DNA of 32,528 bases from an uncultured Aquabacterium sp. Its GTDB lineage: Bacteria > Pseudomonadota > Gammaproteobacteria > Burkholderiales > Burkholderiaceae_C. Numbering within the stretch: position 1 is the first letter of the stretch; each line of letters starts with the position of its first letter. Positions 1 through 9,000 of the stretch are shown here, piece by piece. Below the pieces are notes generated by a model that saw only the letters and a list, made by a program, of their open reading frames with translations, had not been told where the DNA came from and did no database searches. The stretch is from assembly GCF_947366995.1 (NCBI RefSeq), contig NZ_CANBCC010000043.1:1-32528 (forward strand). Direction: 5' to 3'. Made by a program: the position numbers and the translations under genes.

Positions 1-795
1 GGCGCCGCAGAAGGTGATCTCGCCATCGCCCTGGCTGAAGTGCAGGTCGCCCACGGAGAGGCCTGCGCCTTCGACGTACACGGGGAAGAAGATCTTGGAG
101 CCGCGCGACAGGTCCTTGATGTCACAGTTGCCGCCGTGTTCGCGGGGGGGCACGGTGCGCGCGCCTTCGGCCGCAATCTTGTCCTTGACCTCGCCGGTGG
201 CCTTGCCGGCGTGGGCCGTCTTGGCGAACGGCGGGTTGGCCAGGGGCGGCACGCGGTCGGGCTGCGTGGCGATGAAGTCGACCTCACGCTCGTTCCACAT
301 GTCGAGCATCTTCTGATCCGGCAGGCAGCCGATCAGGCCGGGGTGGATGAGGCCGGCGAACTCGACGCCGGGGATGTGGCGGCTCTTGGTGAACATGCCG
401 TTGAAGTCCCAGATGGATTTCTGGGCGTGCGGGAAGTGCTCGGTCAGGAAGCCCCCGCCGTTGTTCTTGCTGAAGAAGCCGTTGAAGCCCCACAGGCTGT
501 CGGCCTTGGCACCGATGTCGAGCAGGTCCACCACCAGCAGGTCACCGGGCTCGGCGCCCTTGATCCCCACCGGACCCGACAGGAAGTGCACCGTGGTCAG
601 GTCGACATCGCGCACGTCGTCGGCGCTGTCGTTGTTCTGGATGTAGCCGCCCGTCCAGTCGTAGGTCTCGAGCACGAAGTCGTCGCCCGGGTTGACCCAG
701 CAGGCCATCGGGATGTCCGGGTGCCAGCGGTTGTGCACCAGGGGGTTGTTGTACGGGGAGTCTTTCAGGTCGACCTTGATCAGGGCTTCAGGCAT
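1..795 (-). CDS. fmdA: Formamidase FmdA (3' end beyond window)
   Basis: Hydrolyses formamide (and some other short amides) to the acid and ammonia in the cytoplasm. The frame is open from an ATG at 795-793 to base 1, giving 265 residues. It starts MPEALIKVDLKDSPYNNPLV and contains HNRWHPDIPMACWVNPGDDF, WTGGYIQNN, VHFLSGPVGIKGAEPGD, KSRHIPGVEF and HPGLIGC. These are typical of the acetamidase/formamidase (FmdA_AmdA) family, whose members are about 400 residues, so roughly the last third is missing. A Shine-Dalgarno GAGG lies just upstream of the start. It lies 38 bases behind urtE on the same strand and is probably the last gene seen of the urt operon. That places an amide hydrolase with the importer that would feed it. 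Family assignment is confident; formamide versus acetamide preference is inferred from close resemblance to formamidases. Confidence 0.93.
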   Translation of the reverse strand, partial: MPEALIKVDLKDSPYNNPLVHNRWHPDIPMACWVNPGDDFVLETYDWTGGYIQNNDSADDVRDVDLTTVHFLSGPVGIKGAEPGDLLVVDLLDIGAKADSLWGFNGFFSKNNGGGFLTEHFPHAQKSIWDFNGMFTKSRHIPGVEFAGLIHPGLIGCLPDQKMLDMWNEREVDFIATQPDRVPPLANPPFAKTAHAGKATGEVKDKIAAEGARTVPPREHGGNCDIKDLSRGSKIFFPVYVEGAGLSVGDLHFSQGDGEITFCGA

Positions 796-833
796 GGCAC
801 ACCTCGTTGTGTGAAGGGAAGGAGAAAGGCGGG

Positions 834-1523
834 TCAGACGGACAGGTAGGCCTTGATGCGCTCGGCATCGGTGTCTGCGCGGGTCGTCTCGTGCACCAGG
901 CGGCCGCCTTCGATGACGAAGAGGCGGTCGGCCACGTCCATCGCAAAGCTCAGCACCTGCTCGCTCACGACGATGGTGATTTCGCGCAGCTTGCGGATCT
1001 CGTTGAGCGCCTTGGCGATGTCCTTGATGATCGAAGGCTGGATGCCTTCGGTGGGCTCATCGAGCAGCAGCACCTTCGGGTTGGTGACCAGCGCGCGGGC
1101 AATGGCGAGTTGCTGCTGCTGGCCGCCCGAGAGGTTGCCGCCCTTGCGGTGCTTCATGTCGAACAGCACCGGGAACAGCGCGTAGATGTCGTCGGGGATG
1201 CGCTTGCTCTTGCTGTTCTCCAGCCCGGTCTGGATGTTCTCCTCCACCGTCAGCGTCGGGAAGATCATGCGGCCTTGCGGCACGTAGGCAATGCCCTTCT
1301 TCACGCGTTGAAAGCTCTCGTCCTTCACCACGCTCTGGCCCGCCACGTTGATCTCGCCTGCCTTGGATGGCAGGACACCCATCAGGCTCTTGAAGAGCGT
1401 GGTCTTGCCCATGCCGTTGCGGCCCATGATGGCCACTGTCTCGTTCTTGTTGGCTTCGAACGAAATGCCGTGCAGCGCCTCGCTCTGGCCATAGCTCACG
1501 AACAGATCTTTGACTTGCAGCAT
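834..1523 (-). CDS. urtE: Urea ABC transporter ATP-binding subunit UrtE
   Basis: One of the two ATPases driving urea (and probably short-chain amide) import through UrtBC. The 229 residues carry Walker A GRNGMGKTT (about 34-42), a Q-loop region, the ABC signature LSGGQQQQLAIARAL, Walker B VLLLDEPTEGIQPS and the switch motif VVSEQ, where most ABC proteins have His. The LivF/UrtE pattern EGIQPSI and the length both fit UrtE. The start ATG at 1523 has an AAGGAG Shine-Dalgarno about 7 bases upstream. It follows urtD after 12 bases, so translation is probably linked. It is identified as Urt rather than Liv from the complete urtABCDE order and the neighbouring UrtD signature. Confidence 0.95.
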   Translation of the reverse strand: MLQVKDLFVSYGQSEALHGISFEANKNETVAIMGRNGMGKTTLFKSLMGVLPSKAGEINVAGQSVVKDESFQRVKKGIAYVPQGRMIFPTLTVEENIQTGLENSKSKRIPDDIYALFPVLFDMKHRKGGNLSGGQQQQLAIARALVTNPKVLLLDEPTEGIQPSIIKDIAKALNEIRKLREITIVVSEQVLSFAMDVADRLFVIEGGRLVHETTRADTDAERIKAYLSV

Positions 1524-1535
1524 CGCGGTGCTCCT

Positions 1536-2279
1536 TCAATGGCCGAGATAGACGTCGATGACCTTGGGGTCGCTCTGGACCTGATCCATCGTCCCTTCGG
1601 CGAGGATCTTTCCTTGGTGCATCACGGTCACCTTCGAGGCAATCTGCTTGACGAAGTCCATGTCGTGCTCGATGACGATCATCGAGCGCCCCTTGCAGAT
1701 GCGCTTGAGGAGCTCGGCGGTGAGTTCGCGCTCCTTGGCGCTCATGCCGGCAATCGGCTCATCGAGCATCAGCAGCTCGGGCTCCTGCATCAGCAACATG
1801 CCGATCTCCAGCCACTGCTTCTGGCCGTGGCTCAGCAGGCCGGCTTCCATCTCCAGCTTGTCCGCCAGGCCGATCTCCTCGGCCACCACCTGCACCTTGG
1901 CCTTGACCTCGTCGGTGCACTTGAAGCCCAGCGCACCGAACACCGAACGCCCTTCGGGGTAGGAGACTTCCAGGTTCTGGAAGACGCTCAGGTTCTCGTA
2001 GATCGATGGCGTCTGGAACTTGCGGCCCACGCCCGAGCGCACGATGGCGTGCTCGGACTTCTTCGTGAGCTCGGTGTCCATGAACTTGATGCTGCCGTGG
2101 CTGGCCTTGGTCTTGCCACAGATCAGGTCGAGCAGCGTCGTCTTGCCCGCGCCGTTCGGGCCGATGATCACGCGCAGCTCGTCCTTGTCGACATACAGGT
2201 TGAGGCTGTCGATGGCCTTGAAACCATCGAAGGAGACCGTGAGGTCTTCGATGTACAGCACGAATTCCTTAGCACTCAT
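1536..2279 (-). CDS. urtD: Urea ABC transporter ATP-binding subunit UrtD
   Basis: Second cytoplasmic ATPase of the urea importer. The 247 residues show Walker A GPNGAGKTTLLDLICG (about 39-54) and the UrtD-type signature LSHGQKQWLEIGMLL in place of the usual LSGGQ. They also show Walker B LLMLDEPIAGM and H-loop VIEHDMDFV. The LSHGQKQWLEIGM variant is a good marker separating UrtD from LivG. It lies between urtC (31 bases upstream) and urtE (12 bases downstream) on the same strand. The ATG at 2279 has GGAG upstream. Nothing looks truncated or unusual. Confidence 0.96.
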   Translation of the reverse strand: MSAKEFVLYIEDLTVSFDGFKAIDSLNLYVDKDELRVIIGPNGAGKTTLLDLICGKTKASHGSIKFMDTELTKKSEHAIVRSGVGRKFQTPSIYENLSVFQNLEVSYPEGRSVFGALGFKCTDEVKAKVQVVAEEIGLADKLEMEAGLLSHGQKQWLEIGMLLMQEPELLMLDEPIAGMSAKERELTAELLKRICKGRSMIVIEHDMDFVKQIASKVTVMHQGKILAEGTMDQVQSDPKVIDVYLGH

Positions 2280-2310
2280 GGGGGACTCCAGTGGGGTGGG
2301 GCGGGTGGGA

Positions 2311-3507
2311 TCAGGCTTGCTGGCCGCTCATGCCGTGAGGCAGGCCAGTCCCCGGTTGAGACGGCGGCAGGACTTCGGGGTAGGCCGCGTGTGCGGCCTT
2401 GATGCGCTCGGCCTGCAGCTTGCGATCGGCCTGACGTCGGGCCCACCAGGGCTTGATCTTCTGTTCCCACAGGCCGGCCAGCCCGTCAGGAAAGGCCATG
2501 GTCACGCCGATGAACAGCGCAGCCATCAGGAAGAGCCACAGATCGGGCGCGCTCTCCGAGAAGTAGGTCTTGCCGAAGTTGACGATGAGCGCGCCGTAGA
2601 TGGCGCCGACCAGGCTCATGCGCCCGCCCACTGCCGCAAAGATCACCATCTCGATCGAGGGCACGATGCCGACGAAGGACGGCGACATGAAGCCCACCTG
2701 CAGCGTGAACAGCGCGCCGCCGATGGCCGAGATGCCCGCCGCCAGGCAGAAGGCGAACACCTTGAACATGGCCACGTCGTAGCCGGAGAAGCGCACGCGG
2801 TCTTCCTTGTCGCGCATGGCCAGCAACAGGGTGCCCAGCTTGCTCGACTGCACCCAGCGGCACAGCAGCACGCTGGCGATGAGCAGGCCGCAGCAGACGT
2901 AGTACAGCGTGAGCCGGGCACCGTCGGTGCGGATGTCCCACCCCAGCAGGGTCTTCAGATCGGTGATGCCGTTGACGCCCCCCGTGTAGCCCTGCTGTCC
3001 GATGATCAGCACGGTGAGCACCAGGGCCACGGCCTGCGTGATGATGGCGAAGTACACCCCGCCCACACGCCGCTTGAACATCGCGAAGCCGATGAGGAAG
3101 GCCAGCAGCATGGGCACGATCACCACGGCCGCAAGCGCGAAGGGCAGGCTCTTGAACGGGGTCCACCACCACGGCAGGGCGGTGAGCTGGTTCCAGTCCA
3201 TGAAGTCGGGGATGCCCGGTGTGGACTGGATCTTCGTGCTGATCGGGTCCGACGCTTCCAGCTTCAGGAACATGGCCATCATGTAGCCACCGAGCCCGAA
3301 GAACACGCCTTGGCCGAGGCTGAGGATGCCTGCATGGCCCCACAGCATCACCAGGCCGATGGCCACGAAGGCGTAGGTCAGGTACTTGCCGACCAGGTTG
3401 AGACGGAAGGTGTCCAGCCCGAGCGGGAAGGCGACGAACAGGATCAGGGCGAGCAGCAGGAGGCTGCCAAGCTGGCGGCGTTGGAGCCAGGAGGTGAGGG
3501 CAGTCAT
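2311..3507 (-). CDS. urtC: Urea ABC transporter permease UrtC
   Basis: Membrane subunit of the importer, of the LivM/UrtC type. The 398 residues contain many hydrophobic helices, such as LLLLALILFVAFPLGLD near the N-terminus and IGLVMLWGHAGILSLGQGVF. They also hold the Liv-type permease motif GYDVAMFKVFAFCLAAGISAIGGALF and a basic C-terminal tail. The GHAGILSLGQGVFFGLGGYMM stretch is characteristic of UrtC. The length fits the family (about 360-400). It follows urtB by 22 bases. The chosen ATG at 3507 opens MTALTSWLQRRQLGSLLLLA; the Shine-Dalgarno is weak, which fits coupling to urtB. Confidence 0.95.
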   Translation of the reverse strand: MTALTSWLQRRQLGSLLLLALILFVAFPLGLDTFRLNLVGKYLTYAFVAIGLVMLWGHAGILSLGQGVFFGLGGYMMAMFLKLEASDPISTKIQSTPGIPDFMDWNQLTALPWWWTPFKSLPFALAAVVIVPMLLAFLIGFAMFKRRVGGVYFAIITQAVALVLTVLIIGQQGYTGGVNGITDLKTLLGWDIRTDGARLTLYYVCCGLLIASVLLCRWVQSSKLGTLLLAMRDKEDRVRFSGYDVAMFKVFAFCLAAGISAIGGALFTLQVGFMSPSFVGIVPSIEMVIFAAVGGRMSLVGAIYGALIVNFGKTYFSESAPDLWLFLMAALFIGVTMAFPDGLAGLWEQKIKPWWARRQADRKLQAERIKAAHAAYPEVLPPSQPGTGLPHGMSGQQA

Positions 3508-3529
3508 GGCGTGGGCTTTCGGTTGCGGT

Positions 3530-4450
3530 TCAGCGGCGCACCTTCGAGGCGAACAGGCCTTGCGGGCGAATCATCAGGATGCCGATCACGAGCATCAGCG
3601 TGAGCACCTTGGCGTTCGAGCCGGTCATGAAGAATTCGGAGATCGATTGCGTCTGCGCGATGCCAAAGGCGGAAGCCACCGTGCCCAGCAGGCTGCCGGC
3701 GCCGCCGAAGGTCACGACCAGGAAGCTGTCGACGATGTAGAGGGAGCCGCTGGTCGGGCCGGTGGAGCCGATGGTGGTGAAGGCCGCACCAGCCACGCCC
3801 GCGATGCCGCAGCCGATGGCAAAGGTCAGGCGGTCGGTCTGCTTCGTGTTGATGCCGATGGCGTTGGCCATCACGCGGTTGCTGACCGTGGCCCGAACGC
3901 GCAGACCCCATCGGGCCTTGTACAGCGCGATCAGCAGCAAGCCGGTCACCAGGGCGGTCAGGCCCATGACGAACAGGCCGTTGATCGGGATGTCCAGGCC
4001 CTCGGATGGGGCCCACGAGCCCATCAGCCAGTCGGGCAGGGTCGGGCTCACTTCCTTGGGGCCGAAGGTGGACCGGAACACCTGCTGCAGGCCGAGGCTC
4101 AGGCCCCAGGTGGCCAGCAGCGTGTCCAGCGGGCGCTTGTAGAGATGGCGGATCAGGGCCCACTCGGTGAGCCACCCGGCCGCGAACGCGATCAGGAAAG
4201 CGGCCCCGATGGCCGCGGGGAAGTACATCTGCATCAGGCCGGGAGCGAACTTTTCGGTCAGCGTCGAGCCCAGGTAGATGGTGTACGCGCCGATGGTCAT
4301 GAACTCGCCATGCGCCATGTTGATGACGCCCATCTGGCCGAAGATCACGGCCAGGCCCAGGCCCATGAGCAGCAGCACGGAAAACAGGCTCAGGCCGGCA
4401 AAGCCTTGCATCACGCCGATGTTCCACATGTCGGATAAGGTCATGTCCAT
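3530..4450 (-). CDS. urtB: Urea ABC transporter permease UrtB (short form)
   Basis: Membrane subunit pairing with UrtC. The reading frame is open further upstream, but the ATG at 4450 (MDMTLSDMWNIGVMQGF) follows a GGAAGAGAG Shine-Dalgarno-like stretch and gives 306 residues, the normal length for the short UrtB form. The sequence has LLLMGLGLAVIFGQMGVINMAHGEF, the hallmark N-terminal motif of LivH/UrtB permeases, then RPLDTLLATWGLSLGLQQ and FLVVTFGGAGSLLGT. It lacks the extra N-terminal soluble domain of the roughly 520-residue UrtB form. The leader between urtA and urtB is 119 bases and holds two strong hairpins. A second ATG in frame at 4444 is possible. Confidence 0.95.
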   Translation of the reverse strand: MDMTLSDMWNIGVMQGFAGLSLFSVLLLMGLGLAVIFGQMGVINMAHGEFMTIGAYTIYLGSTLTEKFAPGLMQMYFPAAIGAAFLIAFAAGWLTEWALIRHLYKRPLDTLLATWGLSLGLQQVFRSTFGPKEVSPTLPDWLMGSWAPSEGLDIPINGLFVMGLTALVTGLLLIALYKARWGLRVRATVSNRVMANAIGINTKQTDRLTFAIGCGIAGVAGAAFTTIGSTGPTSGSLYIVDSFLVVTFGGAGSLLGTVASAFGIAQTQSISEFFMTGSNAKVLTLMLVIGILMIRPQGLFASKVRR

Positions 4451-4496
4451 ACGTTCTCTCTTCCAGGCTCGTGCCCGTGCAAAACGGATCAAGCAG

Positions 4497-4533
4497 AACA
4501 CCGCGGATCTGGCTCTGCCAGTCCGCTGGTGTT
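4497..4533 (-). promoter_or_regulatory. Long imperfect hairpin between urtA and urtB
   Basis: The two arms AACACC-GCGGA-T-CTGGC and GCCAG-TCCGC-T-GGTGTT pair over 16 base pairs with two single-base bulges and a TCT loop. In the minus-strand transcript it lies between the urtA stop and the urtB start. It is not followed by a clean run of U. The likely role is to stabilise the urtA 3' end or attenuate downstream transcription, so that the binding protein is made in excess. That role is inference. Confidence 0.6.
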
Positions 4534-4534
4534 G

Positions 4535-4569
4535 CCCCCTGGGGGGCGGCCGTCAGGCCGCAGGGGGGG
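4535..4569 (-). promoter_or_regulatory. GC-rich hairpin immediately after urtA
   Basis: An inner perfect stem GCGGCC-GTCA-GGCCGC (4546-4561) is enclosed by C5/G5 runs (plus-strand ccccc at 4535-4539, ggggggg at 4563-4569). On the transcript it begins directly after the urtA stop codon (4570-4572) and precedes the 4497-4533 hairpin. It could act as a 3' stabiliser or weak attenuator of the operon. Confidence 0.55.
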
Positions 4570-5823
4570 TCACTGGTAGCCCTTGGGGAAGGGGTTCGGC
4601 TCGATCAGGTCCTTGGACTCGGCCACGAGCTTGAATGTGCCGTCCGGCTGGCCCTGCGCGATGCGGGCCTTGCTCCACAGGTGATGGTTGGCGTGCACCT
4701 TCACGTAGCCCTCGGGTGCGGTCTTCAGTTCGATGCCCGGCGAGGCGGCCACCACCTTGTCCACGTCGAAGCTGCCCGCCTTCTCGACCGCCGCCTTCCA
4801 CAGCCAGGGCCCCAGGTAGCCGGCCTGTGTCACGTCGCCGATCACCGACTTCGGGCCGTACTTGGCCTTGAAGGCGGCGACGAACTTCTTGTTGTTCTCG
4901 TTATCCAGCGACTGGAAGTACTTCATCGAGCTGTAGAAGCCGGCGAAGTTCTCGCCACCCACGCCCAGCATCTCGTCTTCCGTGACCGACAGCGTCAGCA
5001 GGAACTGCTTGGCACCGGTGATGCCGGCGGCCTTGAGCTGCTTGTAGAACGCCACGTTCGAGCCACCCACCACGGCGGCGAAGATGCAGTCGGGCTTGGC
5101 GACCTTGATCTTGTTGATCAGCGAGTTGAAGTTGGTGTTGCCCAGGGGGTAATACTCTTCGCCCACCACCGAGCCGAGCTTGCCCATGGTCTCGATGTGC
5201 TTGCGGGCGATCTTCATCGAGGTGCGCGGCCAGATGTAGTCGGAGCCGACGAGGAAGTAGGTCTTCGCCTTCTTCTCCTTCGATGCCCAGTCCAGACCCC
5301 AGATGATCTGCTGCGTGGCCTCCTGGCCGGTGTAGATCACGTTCTTCGACTGCTCCAGACCTTCGTAGAAGGTCGGGTAGTACAGCAGGCCGTTTTCCTT
5401 CTCGAACACCGGCAGCACGGCCTTGCGTGAGGCCGATGTCCAGCAGCCGAAAACCGCGGCGACGCGGTCGTTCACCAGCAGCTTCTTCGACTTCTCGGCA
5501 AACGTGGGCCAGTCGGAGGCACCGTCCTCCTTGATGACCTTGATCTTGCGACCCAGCACGCCGCCCATGGCGTTGATCTGGTCAATGGCCAGTTGCTCGG
5601 CCTGGATGGAGCCCGTCTCCGAGATGGCCATGGTGCCGGTGGCCGAGTGCAGCTGCCCCACGGTGACTTCGGTGTCGGTGACCGCCAGCTTGGTGGTGTT
5701 CACGGCCGAGGTGGCCGGCGCCGCGCCGTAGCTCAGGCCGGTGAGGCCCATGAGCGGCACTGCACCCAGGCCTTGCAGCACCCGGCGGCGGTTGAGGGAC
5801 AGGTCGTCATCGTGTTGGGACAT
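4570..5823 (-). CDS. urtA: Urea ABC transporter substrate-binding protein UrtA
   Basis: Periplasmic receptor for urea/short amides that delivers ligand to UrtBC. The ATG at 5823 (MSQHDDDLSLNRRRVLQGLG) has an AAGGAG Shine-Dalgarno 7 bases upstream and gives 417 residues. The N-terminus is a twin-arginine-like signal (NRRRVLQG, then a hydrophobic AVPLMGLTGLSYG), as UrtA proteins often have, so export may be by Tat. Family segments include VTVGQLHSATGTMAISET, CWTSASRKAVLPVFE, LLYYPTFYEGLEQS, NVIYTGQEATQQI, FLVGSDYIWPRT and GEEYYPLGNTNF. These are highly typical of UrtA. It is first in the urtABCDE-fmdA run and is divergent, across 195 bases, from the NCS1-type sensor kinase gene. Confidence 0.97.
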   Translation of the reverse strand: MSQHDDDLSLNRRRVLQGLGAVPLMGLTGLSYGAAPATSAVNTTKLAVTDTEVTVGQLHSATGTMAISETGSIQAEQLAIDQINAMGGVLGRKIKVIKEDGASDWPTFAEKSKKLLVNDRVAAVFGCWTSASRKAVLPVFEKENGLLYYPTFYEGLEQSKNVIYTGQEATQQIIWGLDWASKEKKAKTYFLVGSDYIWPRTSMKIARKHIETMGKLGSVVGEEYYPLGNTNFNSLINKIKVAKPDCIFAAVVGGSNVAFYKQLKAAGITGAKQFLLTLSVTEDEMLGVGGENFAGFYSSMKYFQSLDNENNKKFVAAFKAKYGPKSVIGDVTQAGYLGPWLWKAAVEKAGSFDVDKVVAASPGIELKTAPEGYVKVHANHHLWSKARIAQGQPDGTFKLVAESKDLIEPNPFPKGYQ

Positions 5824-5920
5824 GAAAAGGCTCCTTGCACAGAAAAGGGAGGCGGGACGGTGCGGTTCGCCGTGGCGCAACCTTGGGTGCAACAGTAAGG
5901 AGCCGAGGGTTTTCGCTGAA

Positions 5921-5936
5921 TACGTCAATTAACGTA
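5921..5936. promoter_or_regulatory. Palindrome in the urtA / sensor-kinase divergent region
   Basis: TACGTCAATTAACGTA is a 16-base palindrome with one mismatched pair, AT-rich against a GC-rich background. It sits 97 bases upstream of the urtA ATG and 82 bases upstream of the kinase start. It is a candidate regulator site, possibly for the LuxR-type response regulator encoded next door. The symmetry is seen directly; the protein that binds is inference. I see no convincing sigma-70 or sigma-54 promoter for either gene. Confidence 0.4.
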
Positions 5937-6018
5937 GTCATGCGCACGCAAGCGGTGCGGCGAGGGCGTGGACTGCTTCTTGCATCCGGCACGCGGCGTT
6001 GTTCAGCGGAGACCGCAT

Positions 6019-9000
6019 GTGACCGTCGCCCGGCAGAAGATCTTCCGCATCCGTCGGGAGTACAACTCGTGGGTCGCCAACGAGACCCTCGAGGACTACG
6101 CGCTCCGCTACACGCCGCGCACCTTTCGCAAGTGGAGCGAGATGCGCGTGGCCAACACGGCCTTCGGGGCCGTGTCCTTTCTTGCGCTCGAAGCGATTGG
6201 CGGCGCCATCGCGCTGAACCACGGCTTCACCAACGCACTGTGGGCCATCCTGCTGGTCGGCCTCATCACCTTTCTCACCGGGTTGCCGATCAGCTACTAC
6301 GCCGCGCGCTATGGCGTCGACATGGACCTGCTCACGCGCGGTGCGGGCTTCGGCTACCTGGGCTCGACGCTCACCTCGTTGATCTATGCGAGCTTTACCT
6401 TCATCTTCTTCGCGCTTGAGGCGGCCATCATGGCGCTGGCGCTGCAGATGCTGTTCGACTGGCCGCTGGCCCTGTGCTACGTGGTGGCCTCGCTTGCCAT
6501 CATCCCGCTGGTCACGCATGGCATCACGCTGATCTCGCGCCTGCAGACCTGGACGCAGCCGCTTTGGGCGGCACTGTGGCTGTGTCCCTTTGTCGTGGTG
6601 GCCGCGCGGCACCCCGAGGCCTATCGCGCCTTCACCAGCCTCACCGGCCGCATGACGGGCGACAGCGGCTTTGACTGGCTGGCTTGCGGTACAGCGGCCA
6701 CCGTGGCTTGCTCGCTGGTGGTGCAGGTGGGCGAGCAAGTCGACTTTCTGCGTTTCCTGCCTGAGAAGACGCGCCAGAACCGCGTGCGCTGGTGGACCGC
6801 CGTGCTGGTGGCCGGGCCGGGCTGGATCGTGCCGGGCATGTTGAAGATGCTGGCCGGCGCGTTCCTGGCCTTCCTCGCGTTGCAGCACGAGGTGCCGGTC
6901 GACCGGGCCCTGGAGCCCACGCAGATGTACCTGGCGGGCTTCGGCGAAGTCTTCAGTTCGCCTGCATGGGCGCTGGGAGCCACCGTGCTCTTCGTCATCG
7001 TCTCGCAGGTCAAGATCAACGTGACGAATGCTTATGCAGGCTCGCTGGCGTGGTCGAACTTCTTCGCGCGGCTCACGCACAGCCACCCGGGGCGGGTGGT
7101 GTGGCTGGTGTTCAACGTGCTGATCGCCGTGCTGCTGATGACGCTGGGCGTGTTCAGCGCGCTTGAGCACGTGCTGGGCCTCTACAGCAACGTCGCCATC
7201 GCGTGGGTCGGGGCGCTTGTGGCCGACCTCGTCATCAACAAGCCGATGGGCTGGTCACCGCGGGGCATCGAATTCAAGCGCGCTCACCTGCCAGATCTGA
7301 ATCCTGTCGGCCTGGGGGCGATGCTGCTGGCCACCGGCGTGGCGCTCATCGCGCATGCGGGCGTCATGGGAAGCATGCTGGCGGCCTGGTCGCCGTTCGT
7401 GGCGCTGGTGGTGGCCATGGTCATGTCGCCGCTGCTGGCCTGGGCCACGCGCGGGCGCTTCTATCTGGCGCGCCGGCCGGTTTCACCGTGGCAGCCGGGC
7501 GAGCTGGTGCGCTGCTCTGTCTGTGAGAACCTGTTCGAGTCGGAAGACATGGCCACCTGCCCGGCCTACGACGCGCCGATCTGCTCGCTGTGTTGCACGC
7601 TCGAAAGCCGTTGCCACGACCGTTGCAAGAGCCGGTCGCGCGCGGCCGAGCAGGTGTCCGATGGCCTGACCGCTGTGCTGCCGCCGGCGTGGTCGCGCCG
7701 CATCAACTTCCGTGTGGGGCACTACCTGGTGGTCTTTCTGTCGCTGGCGGCGCTGCTGGCCTTCGTGCTGGGCGTCGTCTACTACCAGGAGGGGGTGCTG
7801 TCGGTCGGCCTGCACGGGGCACCGGGCGGCCCGCCATTGCCGGCGGGCGCGCTGGACGGACCGTTCATCAAGGTGTTCGCCTTGCTCCTGCTGGCAGCGG
7901 CGGTGTGCGCGTGGTGGGTGGTGCTGGCGTCGGAGAGCCGGCGCATGGCGCAGGACGACTCCAACCGTCAGACCCAGTTGCTGCAGCTCGAGATCGACGC
8001 CCACCGGCGTACCGACGCGGCCCTGCAGCAGGCGAAGGAGCTCGCCGAGGCGGCCAACCAGGCCAAGACGCGCTACGTGGCCGGCATCACGCACGAGCTG
8101 CGCACCCCGCTCAACAGCATCCTGGGCTATGCGCAGATCCTGCTGAAAGACGAGCCCGAGCACGGGGTCAAACGCGGCCCCCTGACCACCATCCAGCGCA
8201 GCGGCGAACACCTGATGGGCCTCATCGACGGCCTGCTGGACCTGGCCCGCATCGAAGCCGGGCGGCTGAGGCTCGACCCGGTGCCCCTGCCGCTGCACGT
8301 CTTCCTCGATGACGTGGTCCGCATGGTGCAGCCGCAGGCCGTGGCCAAGGGGCTGGCCTTCGAGCTGCGGACGCTGGGCCGGGTGCCAGGATGGGTGCAG
8401 GCCGACGCGCGTCGACTGCGGCAGATTCTGCTCAACCTGCTCGGCAACGCCGTGCGCTTCACCGACCACGGCCGCATCACCTTGCAGCTCGACGCGCGCC
8501 GTGAGGTGCTGCGCTTCGAGGTGATCGACACCGGCATCGGCATCGCGCCGCAGGATCTGGAGCGCATCTTCCTGCCCTTCGAGCGGGGCAGTGGCGGGCG
8601 CCGACGCGGTGACCCCGGCACCGGTCTGGGCCTGACCATCACCCACTTGCTGACCGAGTTGATGGGGGGTGAACTGACCGTGCGCAGCACCCCTGGTCAG
8701 GGCAGCACCTTCAGCGTGCGGCTGTACCTCCGCGAGATCAGTGAACCCCCGCCGCAGCCCGACATCGGGGCGGCCCTGGGCTGGAGTTCGAGCCTGCGAC
8801 TGCGCCCGGCCACGGGGTACGCCGGGCCCCGCCGCACGCTGCTGGTGGTGGACGACCAGCCGACCCAACGCCAGATGCTGGCGGGCATGCTGCTGCCCCT
8901 CGGCTTCCACGTGCGTGAAGCGGCCAGTGGCAGCGAGGCACTCGACAGCGTACGGGAGCATCCGCCCGACGCCGTGCTGCTGGACATCACCATGGACGAC

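Noticed and set aside
40..3603. Long plus-strand open frames opposite fmdA and the urt genes (for example 807-2402 and 2020-3603)
   Set aside because: They are antisense shadows caused by high GC. Their composition is His/Asp/Arg-rich and has no family resemblance, while the minus strand encodes unmistakable Urt proteins.
5870..5900. Possible sigma-54 promoter for urtA (TTGCACCCAAGGTTGC on the minus strand)
   Set aside because: The -24 GG is TG and the -24/-12 spacing is one base too long, so it does not meet the sigma-54 rule.
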